A DNA stretch of 64,000 nt from Fictibacillus sp. b24 (GCF_030348825.1 NZ_JAUCES010000005.1:310001-374000), one strand, 5' to 3'; counted from the stretch's first letter, positions 18,649-27,613 are shown. Notes: a model not told the origin generated them from the letters alone. Numbers and translations: made by a program.

Positions 18649-19329
18649 GTCGCAGTACGCATGCCAGACCATGAGATCGCTCTTGCGGTTATCGAAGCTT
18701 CAGGTGTTCCGCTTGCTGCACCTAGTGCAAACCTTTCAGGGAAACCTAGCCCGACAACTGCCAATCACGTATATGAAGATCTCAAGAGCAGAATTCCCGG
18801 CATTGTGGATGGAGGGGCAACGGGTGTTGGCGTTGAATCCACAGTTGTTGAATGCACGAATGACCGTGTTACGATTTTAAGACCTGGCGGGATCACGTTA
18901 GAAGAATTAGAGAAAGTAGCTGGTGTGGGCCATGTTGCTGTGGATCCTGGTCTGGAGAACGAGAAACATGCACCAAAGTCACCAGGTATGAAATATACTC
19001 ACTATGCTCCGAACGCACCGTTCGTTCTTGTGGATGGAAGTGTGGAGTTTTTGCAGAGTCTTGTGGATAAAGAACGCGAAGCAGGAAAACGGATTGGAAT
19101 TTTGACGACAGAAGAAAGAGCAGACGTTTATAAAGCCGATTGTGTGATTCCAGCCGGAAATCGTTCCAAGCCTGAAACGGTGGCTCAGCATCTATACGAA
19201 GCGTTACGAGCATTTAACGAAGCGGGTGTAGATCAGATTTTCGGAGAGGTTTTTCCGAAAACAGGAGTAGGCGTTGCGATCATGAACAGGCTTGAAAAAT
19301 CGGCCGGTGGCAATATCATAAAAGGGTAG
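18274..19329 (+). CDS. ywlC: Threonylcarbamoyl-AMP synthase (Sua5/YwlC)
   Basis: 351-aa enzyme making threonylcarbamoyl-adenylate from threonine, bicarbonate and ATP for the t6A37 modification of ANN-decoding tRNAs. YrdC domain about 25-220 with IPTETVYGLAGNA, SDNPLIVHI and APSANLSGKPSPT; C-terminal Sua5 domain after the SPGMKYTHYAP linker. ATG 18274 follows AGAAAGGA. Unusually many TGTGGATAA/TTATCCACA words are embedded in the coding sequence (see the DnaA cluster). Confidence 0.96.
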   Translation: MRSFQTERWAVDKTEQSLTNHPQVIQASLWIKKNEVIAIPTETVYGLAGNARSDEAISRIFEAKGRPSDNPLIVHISDRSQLEGLVSSIPAAAEKLMDTFWPGPLTIVLPKGEDVSEKVTAGLSTVAVRMPDHEIALAVIEASGVPLAAPSANLSGKPSPTTANHVYEDLKSRIPGIVDGGATGVGVESTVVECTNDRVTILRPGGITLEELEKVAGVGHVAVDPGLENEKHAPKSPGMKYTHYAPNAPFVLVDGSVEFLQSLVDKEREAGKRIGILTTEERADVYKADCVIPAGNRSKPETVAQHLYEALRAFNEAGVDQIFGEVFPKTGVGVAIMNRLEKSAGGNIIKG

Positions 19330-19330
19330 A

Positions 19331-19374
19331 AAAAGAACCTGATTCCATATTTATTAATGGAATCAGGTTCTTTT
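19331..19374 (+). terminator. Intrinsic terminator after ywlC
   Basis: Perfect 18-bp stem 19331-19348 / 19357-19374 (core GAACCTGATTCCAT) with an 8-nt loop and TTTT at the 3' side. Confidence 0.9.
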
Positions 19375-19384
19375 GTTACATTCA

Positions 19385-19556
19385 AAGTACATTTTTTGCT
19401 CTAAAAACTGTGAATTCACTCATACCGTCTGGGGTATATTAAAGTTTATTTATGAAATTTTAAAGATATTCCGGCGAGTTACGAGCATAATTCGGCGAGT
19501 TTGGACCATAATCCGGCGAGTTTTGCTCATATATCGGCGAGTCGACATCAGCAGAC
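19385..19556 (-). repeat. 21-bp phased array, family A, inverted copy
   Basis: Cores CGGCGAG start at 19472, 19493, 19514 and 19535, exactly 21 bp apart; this is the complement of the CTCGCCG core at 42.2 and 47.8 kb. Read on the minus strand it has the TGTCGA left end (about 19549-19556), four units, then TACCCC-n4-GGTAT and ACAGTTT, the same order as the copy at 47.8 kb. Confidence 0.75.
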
Positions 19557-19606
19557 AAACATCTACCAGTTCTATACCCCCCTTTCCACTCACATAACTG
19601 CTTATT

Positions 19607-19641
19607 AACAAACCTGTGTCTACTTAAGACACAGGCTTGTT
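19607..19641 (-). terminator. Hairpin spanning the kinase stop codon
   Basis: AACAAACCTGTGTC (19607-19620) pairs with GACACAGGCTTGTT (19628-19641), one wobble, with the kinase stop codon in the loop. No T-run follows on either strand, so it may protect the 3' end rather than terminate. Confidence 0.45.
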
Positions 19642-21843
19642 CGTATGGATCGGCAGCATGATTGAAAAGGTGGTGCCTTCATCAATCTTACTGTCGATTA
19701 GAATTTTACCGTGATGATTCTCCACGATTTTATAACAGATCATGAGGCCGAGGCCGGTTCCTTTTTCTTTTGTCGTATAAAAAGGTTCGCCGAGCGTCGG
19801 CAGGCGTTCTTCTGGAATACCGCACCCATGGTCGATAAAGGAAGCCATCACATAATTGCCTTGTTTTTGAAGATGGATATGTACGGAACCACCCGTAGGC
19901 ATCGCTTCAATCGCATTTTTCAGCATGTTCACAAACACTTGCTTGATCTGATTATCCACACACCAAATCTCAGGCAAGTCGGGTTCGCTCTCAAAATAGA
20001 TCTGTACATTTGTTAATATGGCTTGCGTGTCAAGAATTGAGATAACGTGTCTTAACAGCTGACGAAGATCCGTTTGTGTAAAGTTCATCGCCTGCGGTTT
20101 TGCGAGCAGCATGAACTCTCCGACAATGCTGTTGATTCGGTCAATCTCGGAAAGCATGATTTCATAATAATCTTCGTTTTCTGAAGCTCTCGACTGAAGG
20201 AGCTGTAAAAAGCCGCGAATCGAAGTAAGCGGGTTGCGGATCTCGTGCGCAACACCAGCAGCAAGCTGCCCGAGTACAGACAGTTTGTCAGACTTTCTGA
20301 GCATCTCTTCTGTCTTTTTGCGTTCGGTCAGATCACGTGCGACAACAACGCAAGAATCGGGCTGATCAGAATCGTTCGCGATTGGCGTCGCATTGGCTTC
20401 GAGAGTGACCCAGTGTCCGTGGGCATGTTTGCAGCGTACTTCAAACTTCACCGGTTTTTGTGTTTGAACCATTTCGTTAATGGCCATTCTAACTTTTGGT
20501 CTGTCATCCGTATGAAAAAAGCCTTGAATCTTTTTGCCATCATAAAGAGACGGATCAAAGCCAAGGAGGAGTCGATTAGAAGGGGAGACATATTTTACGT
20601 TTCCTTCTAAATCTACGACACCTACTAAATCCGTCGTATTCTCCGCAATTATCCGGTACTTTTCTTCGCTTTCCTTGAGAGCTTTTTCTTTTAACTTTTT
20701 ATCCGTTATATCACGTGAGATGGCAGAAAGAGCGACGACTTCACCTTTTTCTCCATAAATCGGGCTTAAGGACAGGCTTACATTTAAGCGTTTGCCGCAT
20801 TTCGTTAAGCGAATGGTCTCGACACCTTTTACATAACCGCCATGTTTAACGATCGTCATCAGTCTCTCTGATTCAGCTGCTTTATCCTCAGGTACTACGG
20901 GAAGTATGTGTGAAGTCAGGTTGTTGAGTTCGTCTTGTGACCACCCATAAATGAACTCAAACGCCGGATTCACTTTTACAGAGTAGTTCGTTAGATGAAC
21001 GACTGATATCGCATCGCTAGAATGATAGATGACGGATTCAAGCAAGTCCTTCGTTTCTCGCAGTTCTTTTTCCGCTTCTCGTTTTGCGGTTACGTCTTTT
21101 GCGATCCCGAACACACCAAGGACTTTGTTTAGCACGATGATCGGGGTGAGCGTGAACGTGATCTGTCGGATGCCGCCGTTCTTTTGTCGGATGCGTGTTT
21201 CGTGCATTTTCGATTTGCCTTTTAAGGCATCGTTAAATTGGTCGATCGCAATCGCTTTTCGGTCAGGCATCATGAACGGATCAAAGGTCATGTTTAAGAG
21301 TTCAGTTTCGCTGTATCCGGTAAGAATGGTACATGCTTTATTAACGGTCGTAAACTTTCCGTCCATATCCAGTGAAAATAAGGCGTCAATGTTGTGATCC
21401 ATCAATGAGCGGAAACGCTGTTCGCTTTCAGCCAGCTGCGTTTCGACAGATACACGTTCGCTCAAATCGACACAGAATCCATACACTTCCGAAACAGCCC
21501 CATTTTTATCATAAATAGGACCGATCGCAGCCAAAAAAGGAATACCGTTCAGCGCTGATTCATACGTGAGACTTTCTCCGTTCAGAGCTCTTTCATACAT
21601 TTCCTTTTTAAAAGCAGCCATTTCTTTCGGAAAGATATCTTCTATTCTCTTTTGTAATACGTTTTCCCTCTTGAGACCAAACAAGTCAAATAGTTCGCCT
21701 TCGCTCTCGGTCATAATAAGGTCTTCATTCTGTTTGATGCATCGAAATGTCATGCTTTTTTGACGTGATAAGCCGGTTTGAAACGGGGACGGCTGCCATA
21801 CGTCTATTCCTTTATCCGTTATGGCCGAAGCGTTATTGATCAT
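19624..21843 (-). CDS. Multi-PAS sensor histidine kinase (sporulation-kinase type)
   Basis: 739-aa cytoplasmic kinase without membrane helices. Four PAS domains (about 20-135, 140-255, 260-385, 390-510), most ending in a PAC-like DLSER/DVTAK/DITDK/DLTER block, then HisKA with phospho-acceptor His533 in GVAHEIRNPLTSIRG, and HATPase_c with N-box NMLKNAIEA, G1 DHGCGIP and G2 GTGLGLMI. The H-box style matches the KinA/C/D/E group that feeds phosphate to Spo0F. No response regulator lies beside it, which fits an orphan phosphorelay kinase. ATG 21843 has AAGGAGAGG. Which signals the PAS domains sense is unknown. Confidence 0.9.
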   Translation of the reverse strand: MINNASAITDKGIDVWQPSPFQTGLSRQKSMTFRCIKQNEDLIMTESEGELFDLFGLKRENVLQKRIEDIFPKEMAAFKKEMYERALNGESLTYESALNGIPFLAAIGPIYDKNGAVSEVYGFCVDLSERVSVETQLAESEQRFRSLMDHNIDALFSLDMDGKFTTVNKACTILTGYSETELLNMTFDPFMMPDRKAIAIDQFNDALKGKSKMHETRIRQKNGGIRQITFTLTPIIVLNKVLGVFGIAKDVTAKREAEKELRETKDLLESVIYHSSDAISVVHLTNYSVKVNPAFEFIYGWSQDELNNLTSHILPVVPEDKAAESERLMTIVKHGGYVKGVETIRLTKCGKRLNVSLSLSPIYGEKGEVVALSAISRDITDKKLKEKALKESEEKYRIIAENTTDLVGVVDLEGNVKYVSPSNRLLLGFDPSLYDGKKIQGFFHTDDRPKVRMAINEMVQTQKPVKFEVRCKHAHGHWVTLEANATPIANDSDQPDSCVVVARDLTERKKTEEMLRKSDKLSVLGQLAAGVAHEIRNPLTSIRGFLQLLQSRASENEDYYEIMLSEIDRINSIVGEFMLLAKPQAMNFTQTDLRQLLRHVISILDTQAILTNVQIYFESEPDLPEIWCVDNQIKQVFVNMLKNAIEAMPTGGSVHIHLQKQGNYVMASFIDHGCGIPEERLPTLGEPFYTTKEKGTGLGLMICYKIVENHHGKILIDSKIDEGTTFSIMLPIHTNKPVS

Positions 21844-22030
21844 CCTTGTTCCTCTCCTTAACGTACAGAGTTATATCCTTTTTATATACGATATAAATCC
21901 TATTATCCCTTCCTCTAAAGCGGTAAAGAGTGCATTTTTTACACCGCTTAACAGCTTGTATGTTTTTTAGTCTTTTTAAAAGTAGACATGCATAGGTTGA
22001 AAGTATGATGGTTAAAGGAGTGGGAACTAG

Positions 22031-22582
22031 TTGGCAACGATGGGGGAATGGATGACACTTTTGTTTATGTCTGTTGCGCTAGGTATGGACGCTTTTTCAA
22101 TCGGCCTGGGCATGGGAATGTTATCACTTCGATTTAAGCAGATTATGAAAATAGGGATTACGATTGGACTTTTCCATATGCTGATGCCGCTTGCTGGAAT
22201 GACGATCGGAAAACAAATCTCTCTTCACTTTGGTGATATTGCTGCGATCATTGGCGGAATCTTGCTCGTCATACTTGGTGTTACGATGATTCGCTCTTCG
22301 TTTTCAAGTGATGACGAACCGTTCGTACAGCCGATCGGTATTGGTTTATTGGTCTTTGCCTTAAGTGCGTCTTTAGACAGCTTTTCGGTAGGCTTATCCT
22401 TAGGGATCTATGGGGCCAAAACATGGATGACGATTCTGATGTTCGGTATGATGAGCATGCTGTTAACATGGGCTGGATTGATTATGGGGAAGAAAGTGCA
22501 AAAGTGGCTCGGTTCGTATGGTGAAGCCTTTGGCGGCTGTATCCTGCTTGCTTTTGGTGTGAAGATTTTGTTGCCTTTTTAA
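22031..22582 (+). CDS. mntP: Manganese efflux pump MntP
   Basis: 183-aa membrane protein with six hydrophobic helices and the DUF204 signature: [17 protein letters not shown] in the first half mirrored by [17 protein letters not shown] in the second, each with a conserved Asp. Exports Mn2+. TTG 22031 is preferred because AAAGGAG (22014-22020) is 10 bp upstream; ATG 22040 is the alternative. Divergent from the kinase gene. No yybP-ykoY manganese riboswitch was seen in the 187-bp leader, only a short AGCGGT/ACCGCT hairpin. Confidence 0.93.
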   Translation: MATMGEWMTLLFMSVALGMDAFSIGLGMGMLSLRFKQIMKIGITIGLFHMLMPLAGMTIGKQISLHFGDIAAIIGGILLVILGVTMIRSSFSSDDEPFVQPIGIGLLVFALSASLDSFSVGLSLGIYGAKTWMTILMFGMMSMLLTWAGLIMGKKVQKWLGSYGEAFGGCILLAFGVKILLPF

Positions 22583-22603
22583 AGAATGGATATCGTGTAA
22601 GTG

Positions 22604-22740
22604 GTTGATCTCCGTTTCAGATGCTCGCTTTCCGGGGGGTGTGCGGTGAGCCACCTCGGCGCTAGGCGCAAATAGGTGTCTCACCTGTCACACTGATCCC
22701 CCAGGAGTCTCGCATCTTACACTCCTATCAACTTGTCAAT
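22604..22740 (+). repeat. Dispersed 140-bp repeat, copy 3
   Basis: GTTGATCTCCGTTTCAG at the left, CACTCCTATCAACTTGTC at the right, internal GGTGAGCCACC / GGTGTCTCACC pairing. Occupies about half of the 320-bp mntP-ywlE gap. The rest holds a TATACT (22836-22841) -10-like hexamer and the perfect palindrome ATAACGTTAT (22849-22858) just upstream of ywlE. Confidence 0.85.
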
Positions 22741-22902
22741 GATGACTTTGGAAGAGTACCTGGCAGTCATGTCCCATCTTCAAACAGGTTACGCTAACAG
22801 AACCAGTCTATATTTTTTATTCATGAAACCGATGATATACTTAATAGAATAACGTTATCCCAGATGAAAATGGGGAAAGATAGAATATGAGGTGAAGCCG
22901 CC

Positions 22903-23517
22903 ATGAATAGGAACGTTTTATTTATTTGTACAGGCAATACATGCCGCAGCCCGATGGCAGAGGCGATTTTACGTGAAAAAGGAAAAGGCAAGTTCAACGT
23001 TAAGTCTGCAGGCGTTTTTGCTGGAAATGGTGCAGTGATGAGCTCGAATGCTTCACACGCCCTTTCTGAGAGAAAGATAAAAGAAAGCCATCAGTCACAA
23101 GGCGTATCCGATTATCTGATCGAATGGGCGGACCTCATATTAACAATGACAGAAAGCCACAAACATGCTCTTGTCGGACGATGGCCGGATGCTGTGAATA
23201 AGACGTACACATTAAAAGAATATGTTCTCGATGAGGAAGATCAAAAGAGAATTGAAGAGATCTATGAGCTGTACACAGAGATCGAGATGCTGAAGCTTCA
23301 ATATATGTCAAAGGATTCTGCGGATGAAGAAGTGAGACAAGCATTTGAGAAAGAAGTAAGGCCGCTTGTTGAAAGACGAATGAAACTAGAAAGTACTGTT
23401 CCGTCTCTAGACATTACTGATCCGTTCGGCGGGCCTCTCCACCTTTATCAAGAAACAAGAGATGAAATTGAAGCACTTATTGAAAAATTAATGAAAAAAG
23501 ACGATAGCAAGAAGTAG
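22903..23517 (+). CDS. ywlE: Protein-arginine phosphatase YwlE, with insertion
   Basis: Low-molecular-weight phosphatase fold that removes phosphate from arginine residues placed by McsB. P-loop CTGNTCRS at 9-16 (Cys9 nucleophile, Arg15), with Thr13 in the pocket as in arginine-specific members, and the catalytic-acid motif DPFGG at 173-177. 204 aa against about 150 in B. subtilis. The excess is a charged, helix-forming insertion (about 109-165) between KEYV and DPFGG. ATG 22903 with GAGGTGAAG upstream. Followed by rpiB and ywlG as in B. subtilis. Confidence 0.9.
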   Translation: MNRNVLFICTGNTCRSPMAEAILREKGKGKFNVKSAGVFAGNGAVMSSNASHALSERKIKESHQSQGVSDYLIEWADLILTMTESHKHALVGRWPDAVNKTYTLKEYVLDEEDQKRIEEIYELYTEIEMLKLQYMSKDSADEEVRQAFEKEVRPLVERRMKLESTVPSLDITDPFGGPLHLYQETRDEIEALIEKLMKKDDSKK

Positions 23518-23537
23518 TGAGACATAATTCAGTAAGG

Positions 23538-23584
23538 CTGTCCTAAATTGCCGTGAAGTGACATTGTACAGGCGATAAGGACAG
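23538..23584 (+). other. Hairpin in the ywlE-rpiB spacer
   Basis: CTGTCCT (23538-23544) and ATTGCC (23547-23552) pair with GGCGAT (23571-23576) and AGGACAG (23578-23584), a two-part stem with a small internal loop and an 18-nt apical loop. No T-run follows. It lies 42 bp before rpiB; a role as leader structure or processing site is possible. Confidence 0.4.
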
Positions 23585-23625
23585 AATATAATGGAAAAAA
23601 GTATGAGAGAGCAGGTGCACGCAAC

Positions 23626-24066
23626 ATGAAAGTAGCAATTGGATCAGATCACGCCGGAGTTGAATTACGAAAAGAGATCATCGCCATGATAGAAGAACTG
23701 GGCATGGAAGTAGAAGATGTTGGCTGTGAATGCGATACTTCTGTAGATTACCCAGACTATGCTATCCCTGTAGCTGAAAAAGTTGCCAACGGTGAAGCGG
23801 ATCGTGGAATCTTAATCTGCGGTACGGGTATCGGAATGAGCATTGCGGCAAACAAGGTAAAAGGAATCCGCTGCGCGCTTGTTCATGATCTGTTCAGTGC
23901 AAAAGCAACAAGACAGCATAACGACAGCAATGTACTTGCCATGGGTGAACGTGTCATTGGGCCAGGTCTCGCTTTGGAAATCGCAAAAGTATGGCTAACG
24001 ACAGAATATGAAGGCGGACGCCACGGTCGCCGTGTGGGTAAAATCTCTCAATACGAAGGCCAATAG
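23626..24066 (+). CDS. rpiB: Ribose-5-phosphate isomerase B
   Basis: 146-aa isomerase interconverting ribose-5-P and ribulose-5-P in the pentose phosphate pathway. Characteristic IGSDHAGVELRK start, Cys in GILICGTGIGMSIAANK (the catalytic base), and the phosphate-binding RQHNDSNVLAMG. Connects ribose taken up by Rbs to central metabolism. Between ywlE and ywlG. Confidence 0.96.
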   Translation: MKVAIGSDHAGVELRKEIIAMIEELGMEVEDVGCECDTSVDYPDYAIPVAEKVANGEADRGILICGTGIGMSIAANKVKGIRCALVHDLFSAKATRQHNDSNVLAMGERVIGPGLALEIAKVWLTTEYEGGRHGRRVGKISQYEGQ

Positions 24067-24108
24067 CAGTACAGCTATTAACCCATAAAATGAAGGGAAG
24101 ACCATCTA

Positions 24109-24681
24109 ATGAGCGATGAGCTCCAACAAATTCAAGACCAAGTCCTGAATGTTTTGCAAGATCTGCAAAAGCATGCACAATTAAGACCGTCTCAATTATT
24201 AGTAGTAGGCGCAAGTACAAGCGAAGTAATTGGTGAACGAATTGGCACATCAGGCACGATGGATACAGCGGGTGCACTTTACCGAGGTATCGTAGCGTTT
24301 CAAGAGGAAACAGGAGTTGCACTTGCCGTGCAGTGCTGTGAGCACTTGAATCGTGCGCTCGTTATGGAGCGTGAAGATGCAGAAAAACGAGGCTATGAAG
24401 AAGTCCGGGTCGTTCCTGCTCGCTCAGCAGGAGGTGCGTTGGCAACACATGCCTTCCACCACATGAACGAACCTGTGATCGTTGAATATATAAAAGCCGA
24501 CGCAGGCATCGATATCGGTGACACCTTTATCGGGATGCACTTGAAGCATGTTGCCGTGCCTGTGCGCAGTGAAGTGAAGAAGGTTGGCGCTGCGCATGTG
24601 ACGTTGGCGAAAACCCGTCCGAAGCTGATCGGCGGCGAACGCGCAGTGTATCCGAGCAAAGAAGACATTCGATGTTTTTAG
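24109..24681 (+). CDS. ywlG: YwlG family protein (UPF0340)
   Basis: 190-aa conserved Firmicutes protein of unknown function, recognised from [29 protein letters not shown] and [14 protein letters not shown]. No signal peptide. Always found near rpiB/glyA in Bacillus, so a link to one-carbon or pentose metabolism is conceivable but unproven. GAAGGGAAGA ribosome site. Confidence 0.9.
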   Translation: MSDELQQIQDQVLNVLQDLQKHAQLRPSQLLVVGASTSEVIGERIGTSGTMDTAGALYRGIVAFQEETGVALAVQCCEHLNRALVMEREDAEKRGYEEVRVVPARSAGGALATHAFHHMNEPVIVEYIKADAGIDIGDTFIGMHLKHVAVPVRSEVKKVGAAHVTLAKTRPKLIGGERAVYPSKEDIRCF

Positions 24682-24688
24682 TTAGTGG

Positions 24689-24716
24689 AAAGCCCTCTTG
24701 ATGAGGGCTTTTTTAT
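24689..24716 (+). terminator. Intrinsic terminator after ywlG
   Basis: AAAGCCCTC (24689-24697) / GAGGGCTTT (24703-24711) with TTGAT loop and T-run to 24714. Confidence 0.9.
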
Positions 24717-24770
24717 TTGAGCTAGTGAAGGGTAGGAGGGCGCGGTTAACGGCGGAAGAGGCGAAAATTG

Positions 24771-24890
24771 TCGAGGATTGTAGACTCGTGGATAAACAGC
24801 CAAAACTTTTGGATTCAGCCCTAAAATTCGTGGATTGAAGTACAAAACTCGTGGATTCATGGGCATTTTTTGTGGAATTACGGTTATCAA
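24771..24890 (+). repeat. 21-bp phased array, family A variant (TCGTGGATT)
   Basis: Cores TCGTGGAT(T) or close variants start at 24786, 24807, 24828, 24849 and 24870, exactly 21 bp apart. The left end is TGTCGA (24769-24774) 15-17 bp before the first core, as in the 42-kb copy. Spacers carry AAAA before the core. Lies between ywlG and the convergent GNAT gene. Confidence 0.75.
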
Positions 24891-24967
24891 GGCTGATTTC
24901 AGCTGGTTTTGATGTCCTTCTCGTGCTTCCAAACCAATGATTTGAAGCTTGGCACCCGCCAAGCACC

Positions 24968-25435
24968 CTAATTATGTTCGATTTCGTAGTGAATCCACTC
25001 TGAATTGATGTTTTTCCCGCCCATCTTCTTATAAAGAGCTTGTGCAGATGTATTATCGATGGCGGTTTGCCAAGACATGTATGCATAGCCTTCCTTTTTC
25101 GTATATTCAAGCACATGCAAGAACAGTTTTTCACCTAAACCTGCACCACGAAACTCAGAATCTACAAATAAATCATTCAAAATGGCGATTTTTTGCACGC
25201 GCGTCGTGCTGAACGAAAAGTAAAGTGTAGCAAACGCTGCTAATCGGCCGTCCTCTGTTTCTGCTACAAATTGTGTTCCTGCTTCATCCGAAACTAGCAG
25301 GTGTTTAATATGATCCTGCAGTTTTGTTCCTTCAGGTGTTTTTCCTTTATAAAAGTCAACGATATAACGAAGCATTAAGCCATTCAGCTGCTCTACATCC
25401 TCTAAAACGACAGGACGAATTTTAAAAGTTTCCAT
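24968..25435 (-). CDS. GNAT-family N-acetyltransferase
   Basis: 155-aa acetyltransferase with a clear acetyl-CoA loop: LNDLFVDSEFRGAGLGEKL (R/Q-x-x-G-x-G/A) and a C-terminal ALYKKMGGK. ATG 25435 is chosen because AAAGGAGA (25444-25451) is 8 bp upstream; the frame could extend further but without a ribosome site. Resembles diamine or aminoalkyl acetyltransferases in general layout; the substrate cannot be named. Stands alone on the minus strand. Confidence 0.88.
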   Translation of the reverse strand: METFKIRPVVLEDVEQLNGLMLRYIVDFYKGKTPEGTKLQDHIKHLLVSDEAGTQFVAETEDGRLAAFATLYFSFSTTRVQKIAILNDLFVDSEFRGAGLGEKLFLHVLEYTKKEGYAYMSWQTAIDNTSAQALYKKMGGKNINSEWIHYEIEHN

Positions 25436-25613
25436 CTTCTGCATCTCCTTTAATATCACTTCCATAACGAAAGAAGCGTTCATTTTACATCTATATTAAG
25501 TGATTCTTAGAGAACTGAATAGTATGATTAATGGGATGAAGTGGAATCGTGAATTGTCTGGCAAGGGCATACTATTGCTGCTTCCTTTTTGAAATGTGAA
25601 AGGAGAGGTTACT

Positions 25614-27143
25614 TTGAGGAATTATGCGATCGGAATTGATATTGGAACAACGAGTACAAAGGTCGTTCTTTTTGATGAAAAAGGCGCGGCAGTCGCTCAT
25701 CATTCAAAAAACTATCCGCTGCTTTCTGAAGAACCGGGTGCAGCGGAACAAAATCCGAATGAAATTTATGAAGCAGTTGTTTATTGCTTAAGAGAAACGG
25801 TAAGAAAGAGCGGGGATCTGGCTAGTAGAATCAGCTTTCTCTCATTTAGTACAGCCATGCATTCCTTGATCGCCGTCGACAGTGAGGGAACACCGCTCAC
25901 AAACAGCATCACATGGGCAGATATCCGTAGTGAACCTTATGCGGCTGCCTTCAAATCAAGTGCAGAAGCTATTGATCTGTATAAACGGACTGGTGTGCCG
26001 CTGCATCCGATGACACCATTCTTTAAATTACAGTGGTTAAAAAGGGAATCACCTGAAGTCTTCCAAAAAGCAGCTAAGTTTGTTGGTATAAAGGATTACA
26101 TACTCTACCGGTGGTTTGGTGAGTGGATAACCGATTATGCATCAGCCGCAGCGACTGGTCTATGGAACTTGGAATCAAAAACGTGGGACGCGGAAGCGCT
26201 GCAAATAGCGGATATCACGCCGGATAAACTACCTGATCTTCAGCCAACTACTTATTATTGGGACACGCTTTCTGAAGTGCTTTTAAAGAAATCAGGCCTC
26301 GATCAATCTGTAAAAGTTGTAATTGGTTCAACAGACGGACCATTATCCAACCTTGGTGTCGGAGCGATCTCACCTGGAGATGTCGCGGTAACAATAGGGA
26401 CGAGCGGTGCGATTCGAACAACATCCTCGGCACCTATATTAGATACAGAAGGCCGCACGTTCTCTTATCCGCTGACAGAAAATCTTTGGGTATCAGGCGG
26501 ACCGGTTAATAACGGTGGGATAGCGTTTCAATGGATTCATGATGTTTTGCAAAAAGACCGCGATCCTGCCTATGAAAAACTGTCTGCTGAAGCGGATCAG
26601 ATAGAGCCAGGTGCAGAAGGACTTCTGTTTCTGCCTTATCTAACGGGGGAACGGGCTCCTTTATGGGAGGCACAAGCGAAAGCTTCTTTTATCGGTCTTA
26701 CCCTTCGCCATACTCAAAAACACATGGTGCGTGCAGTGCTGGAAGGAACGATTCTGAACTTATACAGTGTGTATGCTCTGATTAAAGATCATGTTGAAGG
26801 TGAAGATGTTAAGATATTTGCGACAGGCGGTTTTACGAATTCTCCTCTATGGAAACAGATTTTAGCAGACGTTTTTCAAACAGAGGTGAGTATACCGGAA
26901 CATAGGGAAAGCTCATGTCTCGGAGCAGTCTTGCTTGGCCGATTTGCAATCGGGGAAACAGAGACATTACAAGAGGCACCTTCTGAAACGAAACAATACG
27001 AAGAAATCGTACCGAATAAGGAGCATCAGCAAGTCTATCAAGAACTGTTCGTCCTCCATCAATCCCTTTCTAATGTGATTCAGACACAATACGGGGCGTT
27101 GCATGATTTTCAAAATAAACATAAAAAAGAGAGCGGAGAATAA
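25614..27143 (+). CDS. gntK: Gluconokinase (FGGY family)
   Basis: 509-aa carbohydrate kinase. Phosphate-binding GIDIGTTSTKVVLF, gluconate-kinase-like HPMTPFFKLQWL and SITWADIRS, the adenosine block GEDVKIFATGGFTNSP. Converts gluconate to 6-phosphogluconate. TTG 25614 is chosen because AAAGGAGAGG (25599-25608) directly precedes it. Unlike B. subtilis, no gntR, gntP or gntZ lies beside it. Related FGGY substrates such as xylulose cannot be excluded, but the motif pattern favours gluconate. Confidence 0.85.
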   Translation: MRNYAIGIDIGTTSTKVVLFDEKGAAVAHHSKNYPLLSEEPGAAEQNPNEIYEAVVYCLRETVRKSGDLASRISFLSFSTAMHSLIAVDSEGTPLTNSITWADIRSEPYAAAFKSSAEAIDLYKRTGVPLHPMTPFFKLQWLKRESPEVFQKAAKFVGIKDYILYRWFGEWITDYASAAATGLWNLESKTWDAEALQIADITPDKLPDLQPTTYYWDTLSEVLLKKSGLDQSVKVVIGSTDGPLSNLGVGAISPGDVAVTIGTSGAIRTTSSAPILDTEGRTFSYPLTENLWVSGGPVNNGGIAFQWIHDVLQKDRDPAYEKLSAEADQIEPGAEGLLFLPYLTGERAPLWEAQAKASFIGLTLRHTQKHMVRAVLEGTILNLYSVYALIKDHVEGEDVKIFATGGFTNSPLWKQILADVFQTEVSIPEHRESSCLGAVLLGRFAIGETETLQEAPSETKQYEEIVPNKEHQQVYQELFVLHQSLSNVIQTQYGALHDFQNKHKKESGE

Positions 27144-27159
27144 TTCCGCTCTTGGTTTT
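27130..27159. terminator. Convergent terminator gntK / lipoprotein
   Basis: AGAGCGGA (27130-27137) pairs with TCCGCTCT (27145-27152), gntK stop in the loop, then TTGGTTTT. On the minus strand a short A/T tail is also present. Confidence 0.7.
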
Positions 27160-27613
27160 AGTTGATATATGTCGCATTGATTAACGGAAGTCCAGACTTA
27201 GCGTCTTTGCCATTTTTAACATTTCCGTAAACCGTAATTTCTGAACCTTCTTTAAAACTGCTATCCATCGTAAAGTTCATCACTTTGAACGTTGTGGCGC
27301 CAACTTTCATCTCAAAACTGCTGCCCATGCCTTTTTCTTCATGAGCAGTTACAGTTCCCGTTGCTTTAATAATTTTTTCATTATAAGCACTAGGATCTGA
27401 TTCAAGCGCACTTGGATCTAACTGAACCGCATTTTTCTCCATATTTTTGATAACCTCAGCTTGTTGACCAGCTAGATCATCCTTCGTGTTTTGATCTTCA
27501 TTTGCTCTTTTTTCTGTTTCTTCCTTCGCTTCAGGCTTTGCTTTTTCTTCGCTGCAGCCTGCTAGTGCTAGTACTAAAACAAGGAGACTTGCTCCAAACC
27601 ACTTTCTCATCAT
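27158..27613 (-). CDS. Lipoprotein with OB-fold-like C-terminal domain
   Basis: 151-aa lipoprotein: signal peptide and lipobox LALAGC, Cys20. A charged, Lys/Glu-rich linker (about 22-65) is followed by a beta-rich domain (about 80-150) containing IIKATGTVTAHEEKG and EITVYGNVKNG, which looks like a small OB fold of the tRNA_anti-like type. No known function. ATG 27613 with AAGGGGTG upstream. Confidence 0.7.
   Translation of the reverse strand: MMRKWFGASLLVLVLALAGCSEEKAKPEAKEETEKRANEDQNTKDDLAGQQAEVIKNMEKNAVQLDPSALESDPSAYNEKIIKATGTVTAHEEKGMGSSFEMKVGATTFKVMNFTMDSSFKEGSEITVYGNVKNGKDAKSGLPLINATYIN

Noticed and set aside
21844-22030. yybP-ykoY manganese riboswitch before mntP
   Set aside because: The conserved core sequences of that riboswitch were not found in the leader; only a simple hairpin is visible.
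24682-25134. Minus-strand open frames over the 24.8-kb array
   Set aside because: They translate the 21-bp repeats into 7-residue periodic peptides and lack ribosome sites and family resemblance.
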